Source: a virus
Length of the DNA: 38,691 bases
Reading direction: 5' to 3' (one strand)
Virus record (IMG/VR): IMGVR_UViG_3300008117_000141
Location: 1 to 38,691 of that record
Shown here: positions 11,598 to 19,389 of the stretch, in pieces
Position numbering within the stretch: the stretch's first letter is position 1
Layout: the number at the start of each line of letters is the position of its first letter
The notes under the pieces: model-generated
Database searches by the model: none
What the model was told of the DNA's origin: nothing
Seen by the model: the letters and a program-made list of their open reading frames with translations, nothing else
Translations under genes and position numbers: made by a program

Positions 11598-13062
11598 GCT
11601 TCCCCTCTTTGAAGGCATTGAAGTTTGGACCTTTTATTAAAAGGAAATCTTTTCCAACTTTTCTATAACCTAAAATTCCTGCGTTTTTTGCAGCCGCGAA
11701 GAATGACGAGTGTTGACCTCTCAAATCACGAGGTTTCATTACAAATCCGTCTTTAGTTCTTTTGTACATTGTCTTACCATCTTTAGTAATTTTGTTTAAA
11801 AATCCTATATCTGTAAGGAAATCAAGTTTTGTTCCTATTTTACCTGATTCTAAGAACTTCACAAGTTTTTCAATCCAACCTTTTTTCCTACCAAAAGTGT
11901 AACCATACGATGGTCTAAAAAAACTTGATGTACCAACAATCTTTTCTCTGAGTTTGGTACTTTTTTTAACTTCATCTAAACACCTACTCGAAATGTAAGA
12001 CCTAACTCCCTCTGCAGTGCTTCCTATTGTGTCCATTATTTTAAACTTTACATCAATTCCAAAATTTTCCAAACCCAAATCGATAAAATAGTCTTCCTCG
12101 ATGTGATTGTCTAAACCCATGAAACCAATACTCGCTTCAAAATATTCTTTATTAGTTGACTTGAAAGTTACAAAAACCTGATATTCGTCAATCAGAACGT
12201 TATCCAATACTACAGCCAAACTTGCTTCAGTGTGGCCTGGTCCCAAATCGTTTATACCTTGAAAACCCTCAATAACTACACTTAATTCTGATTCAGTTCC
12301 AAATAGTTTTTTATCACTTCTTTTTGTTACACCGAATGAATTGAAAATTTCATTTAAACGTTTTTCTTCAGCTGAGACTTTAAAAGTTTTATAATTTTCT
12401 TCTATGGCATCTATAATCTCAGGAAATGCGTATTTGAATATTGCGATTTCTCTTTCTCCCATCGGAGAATCTTTGGAATCCCAAAATTTGGGATAACCTG
12501 AATTATCAAAATGAATTGCAACTTTCGAATAATCTTTGTCTGTTGAATTAGCTTTATTGATTATGTAATACAAAGCCTGACTTCCTGACGTGTAACGCTG
12601 AAAATGGTCAGGTGATTGAGCTGTGGTACACCATTTAGTGTTGGAACCGTACTTACAAGACGCACCGTGAGATTTCGGTAAAACAACCAAAAATTTATCG
12701 TCCTCGTAAACTTTTTCTACCTGATTTTCTGATTCCTTTTTTTTCTTTTTTTCTCTGATGTATAGAATAACTTTCTCAAGTTCATTTAAAGACACGTATT
12801 GATTTATATCTTTTTTCGGAAGTTGAGATTGGTATTTGTCGAAATCCTTTATTAAATCAACTAGTTTTTCTAATTCGAAAGTGTCTAGTTCTCCATCACC
12901 GTCTGTATTTTTTAATACAAAGTCAGTGTATTTGTGGTTGAAATCTTGTAAATCGGAAATGTTAAGAATAAACTCTAAATCCTCTTCATTGAATTTAGTT
13001 GAATATTTTTTTCTTAAATCTTCTTTACGACCTTCCTTTAATAAAATTGAGAAAAACTTCAT
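11584..13062 (-). CDS. Large phage protein with EF-hand loop and KWCT motif
   Basis: A 492-residue protein. Residues 52-63 (NTDGDGELDTFE) form a nearly canonical EF-hand Ca-binding loop. Residues 134-170 (ASCKYGSNTKWCTTAQSPDHF, then YTSGSQALYYIINK) carry a G..TKWCT...F..Y..G..LYYI pattern that I have seen in uncharacterised proteins of large tailed phages. The second half is alpha/beta, with a basic C-terminal segment (RGQHSSFFAAAKNAGILGYRK) like a winged-helix end. A virion-associated role is plausible because a TATTTATA octamer lies 4 nt before the ATG, but nothing proves it. Confidence 0.5.
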   Translation of the reverse strand: MKFFSILLKEGRKEDLRKKYSTKFNEEDLEFILNISDLQDFNHKYTDFVLKNTDGDGELDTFELEKLVDLIKDFDKYQSQLPKKDINQYVSLNELEKVILYIREKKKKKESENQVEKVYEDDKFLVVLPKSHGASCKYGSNTKWCTTAQSPDHFQRYTSGSQALYYIINKANSTDKDYSKVAIHFDNSGYPKFWDSKDSPMGEREIAIFKYAFPEIIDAIEENYKTFKVSAEEKRLNEIFNSFGVTKRSDKKLFGTESELSVVIEGFQGINDLGPGHTEASLAVVLDNVLIDEYQVFVTFKSTNKEYFEASIGFMGLDNHIEEDYFIDLGLENFGIDVKFKIMDTIGSTAEGVRSYISSRCLDEVKKSTKLREKIVGTSSFFRPSYGYTFGRKKGWIEKLVKFLESGKIGTKLDFLTDIGFLNKITKDGKTMYKRTKDGFVMKPRDLRGQHSSFFAAAKNAGILGYRKVGKDFLLIKGPNFNAFKEGKLKAL

Positions 13063-13066
13063 ATGG

Positions 13067-13074
13067 TATAAATA
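13067..13074 (-). promoter_or_regulatory. TATTTATA octamer
   Basis: Exact octamer on the - strand, 4 nt upstream of the ATG at 13062. Confidence 0.5.
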
Positions 13075-13078
13075 CCAA

Positions 13079-13429
13079 TTATTTCCAAAACAACTGAATA
13101 AGTAAGATGGTCAAACTTAGGACCAAACAAACAATTGTTTTGAGAGACAAAGGCTCTTTCAACATAATCCAAGCCATAATTGAAAAAATCAAAACACCGA
13201 TAGAAAACCCAATAATACGATTTGGCCAGGTTTGACCATCATATAGGTGTACCATTTCTCTACTTGCAAGAATTACAAAATAACCAATTGGTACTCCAAT
13301 TAAAGACATTAAAAAAGGATGGTCTTTAATCCATTTATTCCACAAATGACCTTGTAGTTGATAGAAAGTGAAAATCTGTGAAAGTATGTATACTGAAAAT
13401 ATAAAAAATATGGAACCTAATTTACTCAT
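13079..13429 (-). CDS. DMT-like four-helix membrane protein
   Basis: A 116-residue protein from the ATG at 13429 (MSKLGSIFFIF); an upstream in-frame ATG at 13471 lies in the terminator region and is less likely. Four hydrophobic segments, a conserved-looking QTWPNRIIGFSIGVLIFSIMAWIMLKEPLSLKTI end and a Trp-Lys C-terminus resemble single-domain EamA/DMT-superfamily proteins. It may be a small transporter or channel. It is 16 nt upstream of the KWCT gene and could be co-transcribed with it. Confidence 0.65.
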   Translation of the reverse strand: MSKLGSIFFIFSVYILSQIFTFYQLQGHLWNKWIKDHPFLMSLIGVPIGYFVILASREMVHLYDGQTWPNRIIGFSIGVLIFSIMAWIMLKEPLSLKTIVCLVLSLTILLIQLFWK

Positions 13430-13460
13430 GTCTAAATTATAATAAAAATTAAGTAAATAA

Positions 13461-13486
13461 AAAACCCCCATCCGAAGATGAGGGTT
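13461..13486 (-). terminator. Intrinsic terminator of the TonB-receptor gene
   Basis: CCCTCATC / GATGGGGG hairpin with a TTCG loop and T-run on the - strand, 22 nt after the stop at 13508. Confidence 0.85.
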
Positions 13487-13507
13487 AATTAATTTTATTG
13501 ATAGAAA

Positions 13508-16500
13508 TTATCTACCGAAAATATATCTCAATCCGAGTTGAGCTTGCCAAACATCAAATACAGATGTGTTCCACTGATAAGTGTCTCTGATAAGACCTAC
13601 AGTAGTTGTACCATTTGCATTTAACACTGGTTGCGTTGATAATCTGTAAACAGGTTCACCTGCTGTGTTAGTTGATGAGTAACTGAGAATTGCTGGGTTT
13701 GTAGCTCTTTGAGATACACCCCAATCAGAGTTAACCATATTACCAAAGTTTAAGATATCCAATCTAAGTTGGAATGTGTTTCTTTGACCTTTGATATCTA
13801 CAAAGAAATCTTGTTGTATGGAGATATCAAATCTGTGTAACATAGGGATTACTGAAGCGTTCCTTTCAGCGTATTGACCTCTTCTTGTTGAAAGATATTT
13901 GTCTTGGTCAATGTAAGCATCGAATGCCGCTTGTTGTTGTGCTTCAGTGAAAGTTACACCACCTGAAGTGAATGAAGCAAATCTGATGTCTGTAGCTTTG
14001 TTAGGAACAAAGATAAGTTCATTGTTGTTTACTCTATCACCGTTAAGGTCACCTGCTACGAAGTAGCTGAAAGGATTACCTTGTTGACCTACATAACCTA
14101 AAGTGATTGTTGTTGCACCAGCACCTTTCTTAGCACCATTTTCTAACTTATATCCTACAAGTCCTACGACTCTGTTTGGAATCCAGTTATCCGCGAAAGC
14201 TAATGGTAAATCATTATTACCGTTAATAGCTCTTGCTGACTGCCAAGAACCTGAAGCAATTGAACCCGCACTCATATAATCTTTTGATAAAGATGTAGTC
14301 CAAGCTAAAGAACCCCAAAGTCCTTTTTGAGCTGGATATTTTAACTCAAAAGTTGCAGATGTATTATAAGCACCTTCTCTGTTAGTTAATACCGCACCCA
14401 TTGATACGTTATCATTAACTCTAACTCCTGCGTCATTTCTTGCGAATACCGCTCTTTTATCAGGACCGTTAAATGCACCTACAGGAGCATCTAAGTTTGA
14501 ATTATAGTAATGAACTGCGTTAAGGAATCTGTTGTACATAAGTTCCACAGTACCTATAAAACCTAAAGGTAACTTTTTGTCTGCTGCTAAGTTTGTTTTC
14601 CATACTTGTGGAAATTTGTAATTAGGGTCTGTGAATGCTAAGTCAAATGTAGAAGGTAATGTTGGAGTCTGAGGGATGAAGTATTGATTAGGATTAGCAG
14701 TGAAACCGTAGTTTGCAGCTGCAGCACCCGATACATCAATAAATCCTGTTAGAACACCATTGTTACCTACTTGGTTAGAAACGAATACATATGGAGGTCT
14801 TCCTGTGAATACACCTGAACCACCTCTAACCTGTAAATCGTTTTTACCTTTGTGATTGTAATTGAAACCAATTCTTGGTTCGAACAATACTTGAGTCTTA
14901 GGAAGAACTCCTGTATTGAATTTTTCACCACCAGCAAAAGTCATTGCTGTTACTGCTTTGTTCTCTAAAGCTGTGTTTTCAAAACCGATAACAGCAACTC
15001 TAAGACCTCCTGTGATTTTCAAATTCTCATTGTGTTGATATTCATCTTGAGCATATAAGTCAAGACGTGAAGTTTTCAAAACTTGCATTGGTTCAATTCC
15101 ACCAGGTAAAGCTGAGTAACGAAGTTGGAATCTTGCAGGTGCAAGAGTTGAAGGTCTTCCACCGTTAGCAATCGATTGATTTGCTGCTGTGTAGAAGTCA
15201 TTAAGAGAATTGAAGATATAAACACCATTAGATGCAGGATAAAATAAGTTGTTAGAACGGTACTTTTCGAAGTTAACACCTGCTACTATTGTATGTTTGT
15301 CCAAAAATTTGGTCAAGTTATTAGTAACGTGGAATGTGTTGTAATCTAACTTATTACCAGGTGTGAATGGGTCAAAACCTACTGAAGCGTATGTTGCAGT
15401 ACCATTCATAATATCAATAGTTGGAAACATCTGTGAAAGATATCCTCTATTTTCAATCTGAACATCATAACCAACAATCAAGTTGTTGTGTAATGTGTTT
15501 GAGAACTTGCTGTTGAGTTCTAATACAGAGGAACGAGTGTTATCTTGAATAATATAACCACTGTTCTTGAAACTCATTGCATTGAACTGAGTAGTTCTGT
15601 TACCAGCACCTGCTGATTGTGAGTTTGAGATATTAATCTCAGCTGATGAGTTGTGGTGTACATAACGACCAGTCAATTTATGCTTGTCGTTTATGTTCCA
15701 ATCCAATCTAACCAAGAATTTCTCAGAAGTGTTTGCGTTATTATAGTTTTCCCATGGACCTGTTTCATAGTTGAAATTTGTTCTCATGAAATCAGATAGA
15801 GTCTTCATATCTGAATAAAGTACTCTTGAGATTTGAGAACCTGCTAAAGGTGAACCTTGAGAAATCCAAGTAGTTCCTGGTTCGGTTTTCTCCAAACTTT
15901 CGTAGTTACCAAAAATGAATAATTTGTTTTTGATAATCGGAGCACCTAATCTGAAACCTCTGATTGACTCTTCAAATTTTGAAGCAGTCACTGTTGTTCC
16001 TTTAGCGTTGTTACCTACGTAACGTTGATTGTCTCTGTTGAACTGATAATAAGAACCTTCAACTTTGTTTGAACCACTTCTTGTAACTGCGTTGATACCA
16101 GCACCAACGAAACCACTTTGACGGATGTCGAAAGGAGCTACGTTGATTTGAAGTTGGTCAATCGCATCCAAGGAAATAGCACTTGAACCTGTTCTACCAC
16201 CCGCTTGAGCTGAAGAACCAAGTCCAAAACCATTATTAAACTGAGAACCGTCGATAGTGAAATTGTTTAATCTACTATCCGCTCCACCGAACGAACGACC
16301 ATCACCCATTGGATTGTACTTGGTGATTCCGTCGATTGTTCTCGCACCTGTAATGGGAACAGAAGTTAATTCTCTTCTACCAAACTGCTGAGACGCACCT
16401 GTTCTGTCGATACTAAAAGTGTTGTTTCTATTGAAACTAACAACAACTTCCTGTAGGGACTTGATATCTTCAATCAAAATAACCTCTAAAGTAGTTGTAA

Positions 16501-16795
16501 TACCCAAAGAGGTGTTGATATCAGATAGTTCCTTCATTTTGTAACCCACGAAAGATACATGGACTACGTAAGGACCACCAGGACGAACAGCGGGAATGGT
16601 AAAATTACCAACTTTGTTTGTGGATGCACGATATTCAGAACCCGTAGGTTGATGAACAACGTGAACCGATGCTCCCACTAAAGCATCTCCTTTTTCATTT
16701 TTCACAACACCAGACAGGGCAGATGTAGTTATTTGCCCGAAAGATGTTAGAGTCACTAACAAGGATAAAAGCGACGCGAAAATTGCTTTTTTCAT
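13508..16795 (-). CDS. TonB-dependent receptor, Oar-like, with carboxypeptidase-regulatory-like N-domain
   Basis: A 1095-residue outer-membrane protein. Residues 1-20 are a signal peptide (MKKAIFASLLSLLVTLTSFG). Residues about 25-110 are a carboxypeptidase-regulatory-like beta-sandwich (LSGVVKNEKGDALVGASVHV...VGYK). The plug follows with SLQEVVV and VPITGARTIDGITKYNP, DSRLNNFTIDGSQFN, DAIDQLQINVAPFDIRQSGFVGAGINAVTRSGSN. A beta-barrel fills the rest and ends LGLRYIFGR with a C-terminal aromatic/Arg. Full length, no frameshift. Base composition seems slightly richer in GC than neighbours, as does the capsid gene. It is flanked by phage genes, preceded by a leader ORF, a terminator-like hairpin and a TATTTATA octamer, and has its own terminator. 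Host origin by transfer is likely; in a phage it could change receptor status or nutrient uptake. Confidence 0.92.
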   Translation of the reverse strand: MKKAIFASLLSLLVTLTSFGQITTSALSGVVKNEKGDALVGASVHVVHQPTGSEYRASTNKVGNFTIPAVRPGGPYVVHVSFVGYKMKELSDINTSLGITTTLEVILIEDIKSLQEVVVSFNRNNTFSIDRTGASQQFGRRELTSVPITGARTIDGITKYNPMGDGRSFGGADSRLNNFTIDGSQFNNGFGLGSSAQAGGRTGSSAISLDAIDQLQINVAPFDIRQSGFVGAGINAVTRSGSNKVEGSYYQFNRDNQRYVGNNAKGTTVTASKFEESIRGFRLGAPIIKNKLFIFGNYESLEKTEPGTTWISQGSPLAGSQISRVLYSDMKTLSDFMRTNFNYETGPWENYNNANTSEKFLVRLDWNINDKHKLTGRYVHHNSSAEINISNSQSAGAGNRTTQFNAMSFKNSGYIIQDNTRSSVLELNSKFSNTLHNNLIVGYDVQIENRGYLSQMFPTIDIMNGTATYASVGFDPFTPGNKLDYNTFHVTNNLTKFLDKHTIVAGVNFEKYRSNNLFYPASNGVYIFNSLNDFYTAANQSIANGGRPSTLAPARFQLRYSALPGGIEPMQVLKTSRLDLYAQDEYQHNENLKITGGLRVAVIGFENTALENKAVTAMTFAGGEKFNTGVLPKTQVLFEPRIGFNYNHKGKNDLQVRGGSGVFTGRPPYVFVSNQVGNNGVLTGFIDVSGAAAANYGFTANPNQYFIPQTPTLPSTFDLAFTDPNYKFPQVWKTNLAADKKLPLGFIGTVELMYNRFLNAVHYYNSNLDAPVGAFNGPDKRAVFARNDAGVRVNDNVSMGAVLTNREGAYNTSATFELKYPAQKGLWGSLAWTTSLSKDYMSAGSIASGSWQSARAINGNNDLPLAFADNWIPNRVVGLVGYKLENGAKKGAGATTITLGYVGQQGNPFSYFVAGDLNGDRVNNNELIFVPNKATDIRFASFTSGGVTFTEAQQQAAFDAYIDQDKYLSTRRGQYAERNASVIPMLHRFDISIQQDFFVDIKGQRNTFQLRLDILNFGNMVNSDWGVSQRATNPAILSYSSTNTAGEPVYRLSTQPVLNANGTTTVGLIRDTYQWNTSVFDVWQAQLGLRYIFGR

Positions 16796-16814
16796 GTTTT
16801 TTTTGTTTATTGGT

Positions 16815-16904
16815 TTATAAATAAAAAAATCCCGTGGGTATAAGCCGACGGGACTTTGCTATTCGCGAAGTTAAGTTCGTGTACAGGTAATAAAAATTTT
16901 TCAT
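16815..16904 (-). CDS. 29-residue leader ORF upstream of the TonB-receptor gene
   Basis: MKNFYYLYTNLTSRIAKS followed by RRLIPTGFFYL, ending 19 nt before the receptor ATG. Its last third overlaps a terminator-like hairpin, the classic layout of an attenuator leader peptide. Arg codons CGA, CGT and CGG, otherwise rare in this AGA-rich genome, sit just before and inside the hairpin and could be the sensing codons. An SD-like GGAGAGG precedes the ATG. Function inferred from position. Confidence 0.5.
   Translation of the reverse strand: MKNFYYLYTNLTSRIAKSRRLIPTGFFYL
16816..16823 (-). promoter_or_regulatory. TATTTATA octamer before the TonB-receptor gene
   Basis: Exact octamer on the - strand, 20 nt upstream of the receptor ATG, overlapping the leader-ORF stop. 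Transcription from here would bypass the attenuator hairpin. Confidence 0.5.
16824..16853 (-). promoter_or_regulatory. Attenuator-like hairpin
   Basis: On the - strand, TCCCGT / ACGGGA with a loop of about 12 nt, followed by seven T. It has the form of an intrinsic terminator but lies inside the leader ORF, upstream of the receptor gene. Confidence 0.6.
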
Positions 16905-16985
16905 AAAATTCCTCTCCAAAAAATAAGTATTCATAGACTCACACAAAACTTTAAAAGTATATTAAGAAATCTTTGAGAAGTCAAA

Positions 16986-17013
16986 CAAAAAACCCCAAGT
17001 TAGACTTGGGGTT
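16986..17013 (-). terminator. Intrinsic terminator of the tmRNA
   Basis: AACCCCAAGT / ACTTGGGGTT, 3-nt loop, T-run on the - strand, starting 4 nt after the tmRNA CCA. Confidence 0.92.
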
Positions 17014-17017
17014 AATC

Positions 17018-17410
17018 TGGTGGAGAAGACGGGATTCGAACCCGTGTCTTGTTCGCGATAACTATAAATGACTACACGTTTATTACAACATTGTTTCTCA
17101 ATGTTCCGAAATATTAGGTTTGATATTTGTGAGAACCCCACCTACAAACAACTTGGTCTCAGAATTATTTTAAACGAGCTCTGACCTGTGACCCGTAAAT
17201 TGGACTTCTGTTCCTAGGTTAATGTCCTAACCGACCCGAGTAGTTGTGTCTTAATTAAGCAACAACTGTAGCTTCTTCAGCGATTAAACCGATAGCAGCC
17301 ATTTTAGCAAAAGTATTGCCGTTTGTGTTTCAAATCAGTTTTTAAGGAGTTAATTCAGCTCCTACGTGCCACTTATACCTACACACGCCAATCAATGCCA
17401 TGTCTTCCCC
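17018..17410 (-). ncRNA. ssrA: tmRNA (transfer-messenger RNA)
   Basis: About 393 nt. The 5' GGGGAAG pairs with CTTCTCC, giving the G3-U70 pair used by alanyl-tRNA synthetase. The T-arm is ACGGG-TTCGAAT-CCCGT, with an encoded ACCA end. The messenger part reads, from a probable resume codon GGC at 17320, GNTFAKM through to EEATVVA and TAA at 17257-17255. The stop lies in the loop of hairpin GTTGT/ACAAC, as the tag stop does in known tmRNAs. The encoded tag is about 21 residues and ends TVVA, not the ALAA-type degron. It rescues stalled ribosomes with SmpB and tags their products. A perfect host-type promoter and a terminator flank it. Confidence 0.93.
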
Positions 17411-17430
17411 AATAATTTCAATGAACAAAG

Positions 17431-17461
17431 CAAATATAGGTATAAATATTCTATTTCCAAA
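17431..17461 (-). promoter_or_regulatory. Host-type promoter of the tmRNA
   Basis: On the - strand, TTTG (17458-17461), 19-nt spacer, TATATTTG (17431-17438), about 20 nt before the tmRNA 5' end. The spacer also contains TATTTATA (17441-17448). Confidence 0.8.
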
Positions 17462-17482
17462 CCTAACTTCTATTTATTTAAT

Positions 17483-18526
17483 ATGGAATTAGGTGACTCG
17501 TTTTATGGTTTAAGAAATTTCGTTAAGGGTAGAATATCCAAATATGAATTGGAGGGTATTGACCCTGCAATTGATAGAATCATCTTGAATTCTACAAACC
17601 CTGCACAATCCACTGTAATACTTGACTTCGAATCATTTGAAAAATTAGGTAAATTGATAGGATTGAGTGACGATGATATTTGGTTTTATCAAATGGTTAC
17701 ATCACCATACCAACGATATGAGGCGTATGATTTCTACACGGCTGACGATGATTGGAAACAAGGTTATGGTGCTTGGTATGATATTAGTGATGAAAATATG
17801 GAGTTGATGGAAAAAATTGCGAAATATTACTTCAATACCGTAATTGATTGGAATGATAATGATAGTATGGGAGAGTTTGGTGCAAAATTGGACAAATTTT
17901 TCCCAAAAAGTGTTACTAGTATTGTTCAAGATTGGACACATGAAAAAAACCGAGAAATGAATTATGTCGCACGTGAACATGTAGAAAAAGAACTCGACAA
18001 TTTTTTGAAAAATTTTGGATTGGATTTATATGGCGGAGACAAAATAAAAAGCACTGTGGCTGATTTAATTTCATTGTATCTACAATTCGGAGTACCCCAC
18101 CTTTCTTTAACAAAACTTTTTAAGGAAGTTTTTAAGGGCTCGGATAGAACGATAGGTGGTTGGGACGAAGATAGGTACGAATATCAAGATGATGAACATT
18201 TTGATAAAACCTCTTATAATAGAACGGTGGAAAAAGAATTAGAAGATATACTTGAGGAACTTGAAGAAAAGGAGGATGGGAACTCACTTCAAGACTTTGT
18301 AAAAATGGTTGATAAAGTATCAAACAAATATAAAATAAATGTTTGGTATGATTTACCCAAAGATGATAAGGTTATTTTTAAGATTAGAGGGTTTGATAGA
18401 AAAGATGGAAAAATTGATGTAAGTTTGAAAAGAAGGGGAACTAATGATTTCAAAGATTTTGCTGTTACAGAAGAAACTTTTTACAGATTACTATACCAAC
18501 CAGAATTATTTCGTTTGGAATTTTGA
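17483..18526 (+). CDS. 347-residue protein of unknown function
   Basis: Starts MELGDSFYGLRNFVKG at the ATG 3 nt after a TATTTATT element (17472-17479); upstream in-frame codons lie in the tmRNA region and are rejected. The protein is acidic and aromatic-rich (DDIWFYQMVTSPYQRYEAYDFY), with a long Glu-rich helix near residues 255-285 (ELEDILEELEEKEDG). No signal peptide or catalytic motif is visible. It stands next to the tmRNA and upstream of the M20 peptidase, but no functional link is shown. Confidence 0.65.
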   Translation: MELGDSFYGLRNFVKGRISKYELEGIDPAIDRIILNSTNPAQSTVILDFESFEKLGKLIGLSDDDIWFYQMVTSPYQRYEAYDFYTADDDWKQGYGAWYDISDENMELMEKIAKYYFNTVIDWNDNDSMGEFGAKLDKFFPKSVTSIVQDWTHEKNREMNYVAREHVEKELDNFLKNFGLDLYGGDKIKSTVADLISLYLQFGVPHLSLTKLFKEVFKGSDRTIGGWDEDRYEYQDDEHFDKTSYNRTVEKELEDILEELEEKEDGNSLQDFVKMVDKVSNKYKINVWYDLPKDDKVIFKIRGFDRKDGKIDVSLKRRGTNDFKDFAVTEETFYRLLYQPELFRLEF

Positions 18527-18545
18527 GGAATAATTCGTACTTTTG
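18514..18545 (+). promoter_or_regulatory. Host-type promoter of the M20 peptidase gene
   Basis: TTTG (18514-18517), 20-nt spacer, TACTTTTG (18538-18545), then 4 nt to the ATG at 18550. It overlaps the end of the upstream gene; a nearly leaderless mRNA is expected. Confidence 0.72.
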
Positions 18546-18549
18546 TTTA

Positions 18550-19389
18550 ATGACTAAAAATATAGAATTACTAAAACAAGTTTTGAGTATCCCAACTAAG
18601 ACTTACAAAGAGGATATGATGATTTCATATCTTTCTAAATGGTTGGCTGCTAATAATATTGAATTTTATTTAGACGATAAAAGAAATATCTACGCAACAA
18701 AAAAACCCCAAGGAGAATTACCAAAAGATTTTTATTTTCCTTGTGTAATCTCACACACAGACACCGTTCATAGTTTGGATGTTATCAATGTTATTGAAGA
18801 ACAACTCCCGAATGCACAAGACGAATTGAAATTATCTCTCAAAGGTTATAATGACTTAGGAAGACCTACAGGTATTGGTGGTGACGACAAATGTGGAGTT
18901 TTTGCTTGTATGACCTTACTTCGTGAATTGCCTTATCTCAAAGCGGCGTTCTTTGTTTCTGAGGAAACAGGATGCCACGGTTCTCGTAGTGCAGACCCAA
19001 AGTTTTTTGAGAACGTGGGTTATGGGATTCAGTTCGATGCCCCTGAAAATTGGATGATTACTGAGAAATGTTTTGGTCAAGTTTTATTTGACCGTGATTC
19101 TGAATTTTTTAAATCTTGTGATGAAGTTTTAACTGAAGGTATGGTGAAAGAAAACATGCAATATATGGTACATCCATATACTGATGTTTATGCTTTGAGA
19201 GGTAAGTTCGATTTTTCTTGTATCAATTTTTCAATTGGATACTACAACTATCACACAGCTAATGAATATGTTGTTGTCGATGACGTTTTCAACGGAATTG
19301 AAATGGGGAGAAAAATGATTGAAAAATTAGGGTATAATCTACACTATAAAAAGTCACAAGATTATGTTCAAAGGTCTTATATTTTTTAA
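18550..19389 (+). CDS. M20-family metallopeptidase (peptidase T-like)
   Basis: A 279-residue protein with the full di-zinc ligand pattern: HTDTVH (His69, Asp71), GIGGDDKCG (bridging Asp near 112-113), FVSEETG (catalytic and metal Glu 138-139), QFDAP (Asp163) and YHTANEY (His235). It is shorter than typical M20 enzymes (about 370-410), and the lid or dimerisation domain appears to be reduced. It would remove residues from peptides or split small peptides in the cytoplasm. The start at 18550 is set by the promoter. In this cluster it could process peptides released by Clp-type proteolysis; that is inference. Confidence 0.82.
   Translation: MTKNIELLKQVLSIPTKTYKEDMMISYLSKWLAANNIEFYLDDKRNIYATKKPQGELPKDFYFPCVISHTDTVHSLDVINVIEEQLPNAQDELKLSLKGYNDLGRPTGIGGDDKCGVFACMTLLRELPYLKAAFFVSEETGCHGSRSADPKFFENVGYGIQFDAPENWMITEKCFGQVLFDRDSEFFKSCDEVLTEGMVKENMQYMVHPYTDVYALRGKFDFSCINFSIGYYNYHTANEYVVVDDVFNGIEMGRKMIEKLGYNLHYKKSQDYVQRSYIF

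Noticed and set aside
13508-16795. Reading the whole window as host chromosome because of the TonB receptor
   Set aside because: It is surrounded by T4-like head genes, a phage-type tRNA array and the same regulatory octamers, so a phage genome with an acquired gene is simpler.
17270-17331. Alternative tmRNA tag frame starting at GCA and reading ILLLKWLLSV
   Set aside because: Its stop does not lie in the expected hairpin loop, and the peptide is a hydrophobic stretch unlike known tags. The GNTFAKM...TVVA frame fits the structure.
17366-17482. Upstream extension of the 347-residue protein (MPLIPTHANQ...)
   Set aside because: This part is antisense to the tmRNA 5' end and its promoter; the ATG at 17483 follows a TATTTATT element.
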